Shown one piece after another: positions 12,291-23,848 of a DNA stretch of 64,000 nucleotides. Numbering within the stretch: the stretch's first letter is position 1; each line of letters opens with the position of its first letter. This stretch comes from Coptis chinensis (Eukaryota; Streptophyta; Magnoliopsida; Ranunculales; Ranunculaceae). The notes beneath the pieces are model-generated. The model was not told the DNA's origin. It made no database searches and saw only the letters and a list, made by a program, of their open reading frames with translations. The DNA lies in contig CM027377.1 in the NCBI GenBank assembly GCA_015680905.1, forward strand, positions 60,099,501 through 60,163,500, read 5' to 3'. The position numbers and the translations under genes are program-made.

Positions 12291-12773
12291 TGGCACCATG
12301 TAAACGTCTCCCAACAGCTTCACCTCCAATCTGACTTGAGGAACCATGAAACGCCAAAACTACTAGGAAAATAAACACCAACCCAGCCAGAAGCCCTGAG
12401 CCCCTGAAGCCCGAAATAGGTCCATAATACTTGACTTAGGGGTTGGGAGTCTTGGGACTAAAACTTTTAAAGAAAAGCCGATTAAGCTCGGCCAGATGAA
12501 GCCCAAGTCCTATATCTACCAAGCCCACTTTGTTGTTCCGTGAAAGACTCAGGTTCATCTCTCCTCCTTCAATGAAATTAGGAATTTGGGATGCAATGTC
12601 AGAAAAATGTTTCCGGGTTTTGATTTTGGTGGGACGTTCTACACAAAGAGAAAGAACTTTTGAGTTGTAAACATACCAACAAATTTTGAGTACCATCGCA
12701 TTATGATATTGGGCCTTACATAATTTGAAGTTATATATCGTTTACATGGTGTTATGGTGGCACCAAAATTTTG
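12291..12773. other. intergenic spacer between hAT-like and Tat elements
   Basis: About 480 bp with no recognisable gene. An 86-codon open frame on the minus strand (12696-12436) has no family resemblance, and I treat it as chance. Confidence 0.55.
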
Positions 12774-12778
12774 AGTAC

Positions 12779-13208
12779 TGTAGTAGGCAAATATCGTACT
12801 TATAAACATGTTCATTTTGATATTTTAAAACTCGAGATGTTGGCATAAAGGCCAATATCTCGGTAAATCTCGTGGGTGTTCAAATTATGTTGCAGGTAGA
12901 AAGCAGGAAACAAGAAAGAAAGGCAAGAGACACGTGTCAAAGATTGACTGGATCCAGGCGAAATGAGGCACTATATAAAGACTAGAAGGACATCAGAAAG
13001 GATTCATGTTTTCATTCAATCCAGATTCTAAAAAACTGTAAAAACAGAAGAGAGAAACAAAGAGAAAGAGAGATTGTAAACATTTATTGCCAATCAATAA
13101 AACTTTGATTCAATTCATCTTCTCCATTCACTCTTCCCATTCATTTTGATTCATTAGTAAGGTTGTGTGATCTTAGAATACTTAAGAAAAGTGTTCTTAG
13201 ACATCACA
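12779..13208 (+). repeat. 5' LTR of the Tat element
   Basis: Starts TGTAGTAGGC and ends AGACATCACA (TG...CA termini). A TATA-like ctatataaag lies near 12972, with the presumed transcription start downstream. Compared with the 3' LTR it has an 8-bp insertion near 12840 and about 17 substitutions. Confidence 0.92.
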
Positions 13209-13228
13209 TTGGTATTGTCTGTGCATCG
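13209..13228 (+). other. degenerate primer-binding site of the Tat element
   Basis: The stretch ttggtattgtctgtgcatcg directly follows the LTR. It aligns with the intact ttggcgccgtcagtgggg PBS of the second Tat element at 46470. Four of its differences are C-to-T or G-to-A changes. Confidence 0.65.
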
Positions 13229-13333
13229 AAGACAAGAAGAACTTGGCTTTTCTTTTTCTTCGATCAAGAATCCGAAGTGTTTCTTTGAATTTGAGTGAAA
13301 GAAGTGTGAAAAAGGAGTGAGAAGTGGATTATA

Positions 13334-14453
13334 ATGGCTCCCAGGAAGAAAGCGAATAGATAACGATAATCAATCACATACAAGGAATACAAGAACTTCT
13401 ATAAGTCGGAGGTTACAGGAAGAAAATATTGAGGGGGAAGTTTCACTTCAAGAAGTATTGAAAAGATTGAAAGAGGTGGAAAGACTGAATGTTGTTTTAC
13501 TTAGAGAACCAAGAGATGAAGAAGGGAGGTCTAAGTAATGCAGTACGAGATCTTCATGAGGAAGACGAGGAGGAATGTAGTTCGAAATCGGGTAGTCATT
13601 ATACAGGAAAGGAATCAACAAGAAAGGAAAGAGTTGCTGAAGTATCTCCAATATCGGAAATTCCGATACCACAGCCTATCACAAAAGAGATGATACAAGA
13701 AATGATGATAAAGCAACTGGGAAATCAAGGGCTCGAGAAGACTTCAGCATCAATAAGAAAGTTAGCGGATGATGTGAGTAGAAATCCGATACATCAAAGT
13801 ATTGAGTTGATGCCTGTTCCGCCAAAGTTTAAGTTACCCAAGTTCATACAATATGATGGATCGTCGGATCCGATGGACCATCTTTTCACATATCGGCATC
13901 AGTTTTCGATATATAAGGGAACTGCATTTTTGGATTCATTGTTATGCAAATCTTTTCATTCAAGTTTAAAGGAAAGGCGTTGAAGTGGTTATGTTCTTTA
14001 TAAGAGGGTTCAATATCAAGTTATAGGGAGATTGAAGAAATATTTCTGACCAACTATGGCCATCAGCGAGTAAAACCGAAGTAGGTATCGGCGTTGTTCC
14101 AATTAAAGCAGGGAAAGAAGGAATCTCTAAAAGGATTCTTGTCACGATTCAAGGCAGAGGCGCAGCTAGTAGAACATTTGGATGAATCTGAAATGACGGC
14201 AGTAATGGCCTTTCAGACAGGGCTCATTCCTGGGTCCGATATGCACAAGTATATGCTTCGAAAGGAGATTAAAACTTTTAGAGAGTTATATGATAAAGCC
14301 GAGAAAGACGTGCAAGTTGAAGAAGGTATTTTATCAGCTTTAATTCAACCTGTGTTGCAAGTATCTGAGGCAAGCAATTCAGCGAAAGAAGAGACCCATC
14401 ATAAATCCGAAAAGCGAAAGGCAAATGATTCTTACTCAAAAGCTGACGGTTAA
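13334..14453 (+). pseudogene. gag: gag of the Tat element (broken)
   Basis: A start-like ATG at 13334 reads MAPRKKANR and then stops. Open pieces follow at 13489-13983 (frame 1) and 14094-14453 (frame 3). The first carries the gag motif KFKLPKFIQYDGSSDPMDH; the second has FQLKQGKKESLKGFLSRFK, matching the retrotransposon gag domain that forms the virus-like particle shell. At least one frameshift near 13980-14090 and an early stop break it. The pieces are short of a complete gag, and no CCHC knuckle was seen. Confidence 0.85.
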
Positions 14454-14495
14454 TCTTCACAAAAGAAGAAGTTCGAAAGGTCATTAAGAGAAGAG

Positions 14496-15060
14496 TTGGA
14501 CCCGTCCAATTATATCGCTATTAATACTACATTAGAAGACATTTTGAGAAGGGTAGGGAAAGAGTCTTACTACCAACATCCGACTCATAAACCTTGGGAG
14601 ATGGAAGATAAACCTTTCTGTAATTTTCATAAGGTGAAAAATCATGAGACAAACAAATGTCTTCAATTGCTTAGGGAGGTGGATCGATTAATGAGAGAGG
14701 GAAAGCTCAGGGAGTTTAGAGCTGATGCCAGACTAGAGGTGGCGGCGGTGATGAATGATAAGCCTTTAGGGGTGATTAACATGATATATAAGGGAGTTAT
14801 TCCACAGAAGAAGATCATAAGGGACAAAATTCGAAAGATATCGACGGTCAAAGAGGTGCTGGAAGTCAATGTGGAACCAATCCCAGTAGACCCTGCTCTC
14901 ATATCGGCAAGTATACCTAGAGCTATTATGTTTGTACTCGACGATCTATCGAAGGTAATGTTACCTCATGACAATGCTTTGCTAATCACTTTAAGGATAT
15001 CAGGGTATGATGTCCAAAAGATATTGGTCGATTGTGGTAGTTCAATAAATATTTAATTTT
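14496..15060 (+). pseudogene. gag C-terminus and aspartic protease region of the Tat element
   Basis: The open frame contains KPFCNFHKVKNHETNKC, a block typical of Tat gag C-termini, and ends in ILVDCGSSINI before a stop at 15054. The D-x-G-S-S string is the retropepsin-like active-site region, with Cys at the middle position. The protease should cleave the polyprotein. Here it runs into a stop and the downstream frame is shifted, so it is inactive. Confidence 0.8.
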
Positions 15061-15639
15061 GGAAAGCATATACTGGTATCGGATTCGATGAATCCCATTT
15101 AAAAGAACCACAGTTTAATTTATATGGTTTTAATGGAACCTCAATAAGACCAGCGGACGAAATCAAATTGCCAGTAAGGGCAGGCCCATAGACCATTATT
15201 TTATAGTCGTAAAGCATCATTCAGATCACAATGCCATTTTGGGAAGGAAATAGATACATGCTATGAGCGCAGTTCCGAGCACTTTTTATCAAGTTATCAA
15301 ATTTCCGACAGCATATGGGCCACATGAGATAAGAGGAGACTAGTCGGAATCCGAGAAGTGCAATTTTGTTACTGTGAAGGGTATGATGAAAGAAAAGCAA
15401 GTAGAAACTGGGGGCGTCTCGGAAGTCGCCAAATAGCAATTAATGGAAAATTCAGTTCCAAAGTCCGATAGTAAAAGTCGTAAGGAGGAGGCTCAGTTTA
15501 CATCAGAAGCGAAAATAGATTCTAAGATAATCCTAAGTAAGACAATGGAAGAAGTGCAGAAGATCAATATTGGTCAAAACAATGAAAGTTGTTTACTTTC
15601 ATTGGAACAGAGTTGAGTTCATAAATCAAGAGTGATTTA

Positions 15640-16767
15640 ATGGAGTTTCTAAAGGAGAATAAAGATGTATTTGCTTGGTCGATGGCTGATCTTCCTAGTA
15701 TTAACCCTCAGATATGTTCCCATAAATTGAATATGCGAGAAAGAGCAATCCCAGTTCATCAGCATCATAGAAGGGTTAGGCCGATGTACACGCAAGCAGT
15801 ACAAAATGAAATTCAGAAAATGCTGGAATGTGGAATCATTAAAGAGATCGATAATTCAGAATGGGTTGCAAACATTGTGGTTGTTCCGAAAAAGAATGGC
15901 AAGGTTCGTATATGTGTGGATTTTACAGATGTTAATAAGCAATGCCCGAAGGATTACTATCCGATGCCTAGAATTGATGAGCTGGTGGATAGGACAGTTG
16001 GATTCGAATTGTTGAGTTTTTGCGATGGTCATTTTGGATATTTTCAGATTGTTATGTCGATATTAGATCAATTGAAAACAACATTCGTGGTTGAAGGGGG
16101 TCTTTATTGTTTCATTAGAATGCCATTCGGATTGAAGAATGCTGGGGCGACATATCAGCGGTTGGTCAAAAAGATGTTCAAACATCTGATTAAACATATT
16201 GTGGAAGTATATATAGATGATATGGTCATCAAATCAAAGAAGGTGTCTAACCATGTTCAAGATTTGAATACGGTGTTCCAGATATTCCGACAGTTTAATA
16301 TGAAGATTAACCCTGAGAAATGTACTTTCGGGGTAAGTTCAGGAAAATTCCTCGGATATACTGTCACAAAACGAGGAATTGATGTTAACCCAGATCAGAT
16401 TCGAGCTATCCAGCAGATGCTTTCACCCAGCACAAGGAAGCAGATTCAAAAGCTTACAGGCAGAATTGCAGCGTTGAATAGGTTTATATCTCGAACTTCT
16501 GATAGATGTAAACCTTTATTCAAACTGTTGAAGAAGAATATAAAATTTGTATGGGATGACAAATGCGAACTCGCATTCACCGAGTTAAAAGAGTATCTGC
16601 AAGAAGTACCAACTTTGATAAAACTAGAAGAAGGCGATACACTATTCTTATACCTCGCAATCTCGGATTTTGCTATAAGCTCAGTACTAGTCAAAGTGGA
16701 AGACGGAGTTCTGTGTATTTTCAATCTAAAACAATGCTTGAAGCTGAAACTCGATACTCAATGTTAG
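15640..16767 (+). pseudogene. pol: reverse transcriptase and first RNase H of the Tat element
   Basis: A 375-codon open stretch holds the whole RT palm and fingers: IVVVPKKNGKVRICVDF, then LSFCDGHFGYFQI, FIRMPFGLKNAGATYQR and the catalytic YIDD at 16210-16221. From about 16550 it continues into the connection/RNase H region (AFTELKEYLQEVPTL). The RNase H is cut by a stop at 16767. The FCDGHFGY string departs from the usual D-A-x-x-G-Y motif. This is the best preserved part of pol, but it is separated by stops and frameshifts from gag and integrase. Confidence 0.92.
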
Positions 16768-16919
16768 AAAAGTATGCCCATTAGCTCTCTTATATTCTAC
16801 TTAAAGGTTAAAGCCTTATTTTCAGTCCCATTCAGTAGTAGTAATGACAAATCTTCCTTTGAAGCAAACTTTAGCTAGGACAGCAAAGTTGGGGAGGATG
16901 GCGAAGTGGTCGGTTCTTA

Positions 16920-17504
16920 TTGATGAGTTTGGGATTGAATATAAAAATAGAATATCGGAGAAAAGCCAAGTTTTGGCTGACTGATTTTCCTGCTGAAGAT
17001 GAAGAATGGAAAGCTGAAGAAGAGAATCTATTATTGGTACAAGAGAGTGATAATGCAATGGATGAGGATGATCCTTGGGTAGGAACAAAGGGATGGAGAC
17101 TTTTTGTAGATGGGTTATCAGGGCAAAAGGGATGTGGGATCGGCGCTGTGCTGGTAACTCCAAAAAAACCAAAGAATCGAACAGCAGTTACGTTAGGTTT
17201 TCACGCTTCTAATAATGAAGCTGAGTACGAGGCTCTAATAACAGGTTTGGAGATGGCTAAATCGTTGAATGTCAAAGACTTATCGGTTTTCAGTGATTCG
17301 CAGTTGGTGGTAAGCCAGATCAATGGAGGATATGCAGCAAAATGTGATAACATGATAGATTATCTAAATTTGGTAAGGATGAAGTTCAAGGATTTCAAGA
17401 ATATTGTTTTTCAGCATCTCGATAAGGGTGAGAATCGACATGCTGATGCATTGGATATGTGGCTGCGATGCTCAAAAATGAGGAGGGGCGATTGTTGCAT
17501 ATAG
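16920..17504 (+). pseudogene. second (archaeal-type) RNase H of the Tat element
   Basis: GWRLFVDGLSGQKGCGIGAV gives the first catalytic Asp, NNEAEYEALITGLEMA the Glu, and VFSDSQLVVSQINGGY the second Asp. The C-terminal ENRHADAL block follows. Having this extra RNase H between the ordinary RNase H and integrase is a defining feature of the Tat clade. A frame change near 17460 separates it from integrase. Confidence 0.9.
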
Positions 17505-18811
17505 GGGTTCAGCAAATTCCGAGTATTAATATAAGACACAGAGAGATAATGGAAATAGATACACTGGGGGCGTCATGGATGAGAAATTATGTGCTATTTC
17601 TATCACAGGGAATGTTGCCAGCAGATAAGAATGAGGCTAGAAGGATAAAAAGAGAAGCTGAAAGATATATACTAATAGATGATCAGTTATATCGGAAAAA
17701 TCCAGGGGGACCACATTTAAAATGTGTATCGCCAGAAGATTCTCAGAAAATTATTGCAGAAATACATGAAGAAGAATGTGGCAATCATTCGGCAGGAAGA
17801 TCGTTGGCTTCTAAGATTGCAAGGCAGGGGTATTTTTGGCCACAAATGAAGCGAGATTGTTTGCGATATGCGAAAAAGTGTAGTCAGTGTAAGAAACATG
17901 GACATGCCATTCATGTGCCAGCAGAGCAGTTACATTGTGTTTCTAACCCATGGTCATTCGCGTTATAGGGGATGGACATTGTAGGTCCTCTCATACCTGG
18001 AAGAGGAAAGAAGAGATTCATCTTAGCAGTAACTGACTATTTTACTAAGTGGGTAGAAGCGATAGCTTTGCAGCATGTTAAGGAGCAGGACATTATTAGG
18101 TTTTTGTTTGAAAGGGTGGTTTGCCGATATGGGTTGCCGCATGCTATTATATCGGATAATGGACCTCAATTCATTGGGGGAAAAGTGAAAGATTTTTTGG
18201 AATCATATCAGATCAAGCACTTTATATCGGCACCTTATTATGCTCAAGGGAATGGGCAGGCAGAAGCAACGAATAAGACCATTATGGACAACATTAAAAA
18301 GAAGTTGGAAGACAAGAAAAGTTTGTGGGTTGATGAGTTAAATAGTGTGTTGTGGGCATACAGAACAACCCCTAGAGTAGCAATAGGAGAATCACCATTT
18401 ACGTTAGCTTATGGGATGGAAGCTGTAACTCCAGCCGAGATGGTGGTGTCGACATCAAGGACAATGCTTGTAGAAAAAGGATTGAATGATCAGGGGATGC
18501 AGACATAGATCTTAAATTTAGAAGATAGAAGGGAGCAAGCAAGAATGAGGCTTGATTCTTATCATAGGCAGCTCAGAAAAGCATTTAATAAGAAAGTAAA
18601 AGAAAGAAGTTTCCAGGAAGGTGACCTAGTGCTGAAAGAGGTTACATAGGCAACAAAAGGAAAAGGAGCTGGGAAGTTATCGGCGAATTGGGAAGGTCCA
18701 TACATTGTCCACAAAGTGGGAGTAAATGGAGCATACTATCTAAAGAAAGCTGATGGGGAAGTGTTAGCAAAACCTCAGAATGTCAGTAATCTGAAGGTAT
18801 TCTATCAATAA
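17459..18811 (+). pseudogene. integrase of the Tat element
   Basis: The first piece (17459-17968) has an H2C2 zinc finger (GNHSAGRSLA... CSQCKKHGH) and stops just before the core. The second piece (17972-18508) is the catalytic core: the Asp of MDIVGPL, the Asp of IISDNGPQF and the Glu of NGQAEATNK form the DDE triad. A further stop at 18508 precedes a C-terminal stretch to about 18811 (GKLSANWEGPYIVHKV) typical of gypsy integrase tails. At least two stops, so inactive. Confidence 0.9.
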
Positions 18812-18939
18812 TGTAAAGGTATTTCTATTAAATTTCATGAGCAATTAAGATGTGTAGCATGAATTTTCAATTTAATATAAAGGGGTTCAAGTTTCAAATT
18901 TCATTATATATATATGGTGTTAGCATGTAGTAAAAATCC

Positions 18940-19590
18940 AGGTATCGATAAAAATATCGATATCATGCATATTGTTAAAAAGTCCTGATATTGGTAGTAA
19001 TATTGATATCAGGCATATTGTCAAAAAGTCCTGATATCAGAAACAGAGGCAGATGTCAGGCATAAAAAGTCCTGATATTGGTAGCAATATTGATATTAGG
19101 CATATTGTCAAAAATTCCTGATATCATAAACAGAGGCAGATATCAGGCATAAAAAGTCCTGATATTGGTAGCAATATTGATATCAGGCATATTGTTAAAA
19201 AGTCATGATATCAGAAATAGAGGCATATATCATGCATAAAAAGTCCTGATATTGGTAGCAATATTGATATCAGGCATATTGTCAAAAAGTCCTAATGTCG
19301 ATAGAAATGTTGATATTAGGCGTAAGAAGTCCTGATATCAACAGACGTGTTGGTATTAGGAATATTGTCAAAAGTCCTAATATTGACAGAAATGTTGATA
19401 TTAGGCATAAGAAGTTCTAGTATCGGCAGACGTGTTGATATCGGGCATATTGTCAAAAAGACCTGATATCAAAAACAGTGGCAGATATCAGGCATAAGAA
19501 AGTCCTGGGATTGGCAGAAATGTTGATTTCAGGTGTATTGTCAAAAAGTCCTGATATCAAAACAGAGGCAGATATCAGGCGTATAAAGAT
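18940..19590 (+). repeat. degenerate ~87-bp tandem repeats in the 3' region of the Tat element
   Basis: The unit alternates two halves, one built on agtcctgatattggtagcaa and one on cctgatatcagaaacagagg, joined by atcaggcatattgtcaaaa. About seven degenerate copies are seen. No open frame is kept through the array. Confidence 0.8.
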
Positions 19591-19690
19591 CATAGCTATC
19601 AAGCAAGATATCCGTAGAGAAGGAATCATGGAAGATCATTTGATAATAAAGGTATGTGGTAGTGCTTTGATAAAACTAAATTGGCAGACT

Positions 19691-20190
19691 GGTTTAATTC
19701 TAAGTATCGCCGATACTATTATTTTAGTTGAGGATAGCGAAAATGGTATTTTCTTTCTGGTTTAATTCTAAGTATCGCCGATACTATTATTTTAGTTAAG
19801 GATATCGAAAATGGTATTTTCTTTCTGGTTTAATTCTAAGTATCGCCGATACTATTATTTTAGTTGAGGATATCAAAAATTGTATTTTCTTTTTGATTTA
19901 ATTCTAAGTATCGCCGATACTATTATTTTAGTTGAGGATATCGAAAATTGTATTTTCTTTCTGGTTTAATTCTAAGTATCGCCGATACTATTATTTTAGT
20001 TGAGGATATCGAAAATTGTATTTTCTTTCTGATTTAATTCTAAGTATCGCCGATACTATTATTTTAGTTGAAGATATCGAAAATGATATTTTCTTTATGG
20101 TTTAATTCTAAGTATCGCCGATACTATTATTTTAGTTGAGGATATCGAAAATTGTATTTTCTTTCTGGTTTAATTCTAATGCCGATATAA
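19691..20190 (+). repeat. 68-bp tandem array in the Tat element
   Basis: Copies start at 19691, 19759, 19827, 19895, 19963, 20031 and 20099, with a partial one at 20167. Each contains the palindrome-like core agtatcgccgatact and the string gaggatatcgaaaat. The period is exactly 68 and the copies are nearly identical, pointing to recent amplification. Confidence 0.92.
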
Positions 20191-20320
20191 TGCGAATATG
20201 GGAAAATTACAAATAATGGTGAAGTATCAAAAACAAAAGATCAATGGAACTAAGAATTTAGAACAGTCCAGAAATATATAGTGTTAGCAAATTATGACTT
20301 TGAAGCAAAAGGAGGATAGT

Positions 20321-23154
20321 TTAAAGAGGATTGTTCAGAAGTGCATCAACATCAGATAAGGTGGCCTCAGTAGTTGGAGTAGCATAAGGTGGAAGCTCCA
20401 GGGTGGTATCAGCCAAGGCCCAAAATATCGATATCGATGAATATATCGGTGTACCCAAAAACCGATATATATCGGATATATCGGATATTTCGGATATATC
20501 CATTTTTTTGGTAACCAGTCCAAACTATTTAAAATATCGGAAATATTGGATATATCGGAAATATAATATCGAAAATATCGGATATATATCAGATTTATAT
20601 TTTAAAATAGTCAAAAAGTCAACCGATATATATCGATTATATCGATTCGGCGATATAAAGTTTCATATCGGAAATTCCGATATATATCGGGAAAAAAAGG
20701 GTTCTATATTCGGTGGATATATGTCGGAAATATCGATGTCGGTGTACCAAAATACCGATATATATCGGCGATATATCGGATATATCGGCGATATTTTGGT
20801 CCATGGTATCAGCCACAGTATTTGCATTTTCATCTTCATCATCCGGAAGCATATTGTTTTCCCTAAGGATGTTACGGGGAACAAAAGGCTTGCAGATATC
20901 CAGCTTATCACCAAGGGAATTAACAGCTGCCATGACATTATTGAATTCAAAGATCGCCGGCGACTTGAGGCCTCCGCGACTTCTCGTCTTTTCGGCGGCA
21001 AAATCATCAATCATTTTCTTGAAGTTCGGCATGATCAACCTCTTTATCGATAACGTTTTTCTCGGCTTTCTCAGATTGTTGCTTCATAGTAGCCGTTAGT
21101 TGATTTAATTTCCTTATGAAACCCAATGTTTTCTTGGGATAATCGGTCGAATTCTAATCATTTGGTAGTTAGGGTTTTTCTAATGCCCGATTTCAGCATT
21201 CTTGCTTATGAAGCAGATCAAATTGAGCCATGGCAAGTGCTTTCGCCTATAAGAATATCCAAAGTAGATAAGTACAAAGTAAAAAGACGAAATTGGTATG
21301 AAATAAAAGAAGACAAGATATAAGTACCTTCTCCATATGGTCGAAATACTCAGTAAGCCGTTCGGAGGAGTTAATGTTGAGAGCAGCAATTTTGTCTTTC
21401 GAAAGAATAGAGCTGCTGGCTAAAGCAACACCTAGTTCAGTCTTATGAGTATCTTCAAAAAGAGAGGCAGTTAAAGGGATAGGGCTGCCATCAGCAAGGT
21501 AAAATTCAGGTTTAAAAATTTCATGAGCATCGGATGACGAAAAGGAGTGAAGGTGTTGACCATCGGGAAGACTACTTTCACCCTATGAGGGAGTTTTTCT
21601 TTTTTTTAGAAGATGCATTAGTAGTTGGAGGGGGATTGGTGGTATTGGGTTGGGATGCAGAGGGAGGATGATTTTTAGTAGCAGTAGGAGGATTGGTAGG
21701 GATGGAAGGGGGAGCAGGTTGTTTATCTGCAGCAGGGGTTTTGAAGGAGGGATTTGGTGTTTTCTTTTTCCCTTTCTCAGATAAATAACGACCAGCATTG
21801 GCATTCATCGGCATTCGAGGAGCCATATCTGTGTACAATAAAAGATGTTGATTAAATATATTTTCCAATATCATATATTCATAAAAATCAGGAACTTCTT
21901 TTTTAATATCAAGGAAAAGATAGGGAGTCATGGTACAAGTGTTATCTAGATAATCATAGAAGCTTTTGGGAAGTGTGGGAGGCAATTCGTGCAAGGCAAA
22001 GGAGGATATAATAAAGGGTAGATCGTCTGAGGAGTCGTTTAAAGGAGAGTGAGGGGGAGTTGGCGATTGACCCATTTTTTGAAGAGCTCGATGTTTGAGA
22101 ACATAAAGAGGTGCCCGATAGTGGGAGATATCGGGCAGATGAACAGTAACTCTGGGATTCCCTTCTGTATCAGAACCCGTTTTAATATCAACTTCGGCTT
22201 CAGTTCCTTCTAAAAGCCTCAATACTCTGTCAGAATTGCCACGAGCTTTGGCAAAATGAGGTAGAAGTACTGAAAAGACGCACATGAGAGGGAAATTAGA
22301 TAAAGGATTCTGAGGCCTGAAGAAGGAAAACAAAGGAAAGGGAAGGACATACCTGTGGGGTTGAAGACTTGATGTTTTAAAGGGGGATTTGCTGGTCTAT
22401 CGGAACTTTCCCAGTTACCTAAAACAACAATAGGATATTGGGTCCACTGTTTATCGCTATTGCGGTTTTTCCTAAGAATACCCTTAATGTTTCGATGGGT
22501 ATGTTTTTTAGGATAAAAGTATCCGATAATCTTTTCATAGAATCTATAGTGCATAAGAATATCGGATAACCTAATACAATCAGCAGCATAGCTATCGGGA
22601 GAAAGGTGGCTGTTATAATAATTACATACAAACATCAGCCGCCAGAAATTACCAGTACCCTGACCAGGAGAAATATTTAAATGGTTCAGTACTTCACGAT
22701 CAAGGGTGGACAGAGGAAATCTCAGACCAGCAGCAAGTTGGCCGACAGTAATAATGATTCCATTCTTCGTACCGCTCTGGCATTGAGTAAAAGCCCGAGT
22801 ACCAGCATAGTGTTATAGATAAAGTGAAGAGGGAATTTGATAGGCAATTTAAACTAACGATAGATTGGGTCATTTAATAAAGAAATTGCAAAGACCAGAT
22901 CTCCATCGGCTGGTATCTTTTATGGTATCACGCTCAGATTCAGAATCAGTGGTTGCAAAAGGATGGCATGGAATACCTTCTACAACATAAGATAGGTCCT
23001 AGGTAATAAAGGGCCGAGAGTTATTGCTCGAAATCGAAGCGAAGTTGTGACTAAAAGGTCTATCATCAGAAATTATATCGTCAGAAAGAATGCTATCCGA
23101 TATGGTATCCTCAGAAGGGAGACTAGCATCAGAGATGATATCTTCACTGGCCAT
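20321..23154 (-). pseudogene. antisense ORF (aORF) of the Tat element, intron-containing, broken
   Basis: Read on the minus strand: exon A 23154-22353 (starts MASEDIISDASLPSED), intron 22352-22270 (GTATGT...TTTTCAG), exon B 22269-21328, intron 21327-21154 (GTACTT...GATTAG), exon C 21153-20321. The frame is kept across both junctions. Exon A has four in-frame stops. A homopolymer slip near 21600 shifts exon B, and exon C has one frameshift and a MITE insertion. Exon B has a Pro/Thr-rich stretch (about 21590-21750), and exon C begins with a Glu/Lys-rich, possibly coiled-coil segment. Antisense ORFs of unknown role lie between integrase and the 3' LTR in several Tat families. I do not know the function. 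Confidence 0.72.
20416..20803. mobile_element. MITE inserted in the last exon of the aORF
   Basis: About 388 bp, flanked by identical 12-bp repeats tggtatcagcca (20404-20415 and 20804-20815). The ends are inverted (ggcccaaaatatcg and, reversed, ggaccaaaatatcg). The interior is rich in short palindromes such as ccgatatatatcgg. The TSD length is closest to Mutator-like elements (9-11 bp, perhaps extended by chance). The aORF reading frame resumes beyond it, which supports a clean insertion. Confidence 0.75.
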
Positions 23155-23836
23155 TGAGATGACTATACACAAAAAAGGAGGGACAAAGGTATTTTTAATA
23201 TTGGCATTTCAATATTTATAATGCTATTAGCTGCATGGTATTGTAGTATCGGCAAGGCCGATATAAGTCATTAGAGATACAGATGAATAGAGTTGTATCA
23301 GAATAAAGTGAAATAGGGAATATTGTGATACATGACGATAGTAAAGCCAGAACAAACAAAAATATAAAAACTAAGGTAGGAATAAAAAGATTCAAACTTT
23401 TATATGTTCGGAAGTTCAAGGTAGTAATATATGTCATTACATAGGCATTAGTACACGCAGACATGCAAAATTAAGTGATTCAAATGTAAGCAAATAAAAC
23501 TAAGACAAAATAAAGCAAGTATATCAATACATGTGTTAGAAAGATTAATAAAGTGCAGGATGAAAGAGCATACCTTATGGATTGCAAGAGAAATGAGTTC
23601 TGGAAAGTTGAAAAAGAAGAAAACCAGAGTTTTTTTTTAGGTGTTTGGAGGCGTAATGAAGAAGCTAAAGAAATTATGTATTTGGGAAGTGTACTGAAGA
23701 AGCTAAAGAGGTTTAAATTTATTTTTTTTTGAAATATTGGATCGGGTGTTTGTTTGGGCCCGATAGTTTTCATATCCGTTATTTGGTATAATTGTTTCTC
23801 GAAAAGTTGAAATTTCAAAGGAAATTTCAAAATTTC

Positions 23837-23848
23837 GAGAGGGGGCGA
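23837..23848 (+). other. polypurine tract of the Tat element
   Basis: gagagggggcga lies immediately before the 3' LTR, as expected for the plus-strand primer. Confidence 0.8.

Noticed and set aside
20403-21053. 216-codon plus-strand open frame in the Tat element
   Set aside because: Its Ile/Tyr/Asp/Ser repeats are a by-product of the atatcgg palindromes in the MITE and of the complement of the aORF.
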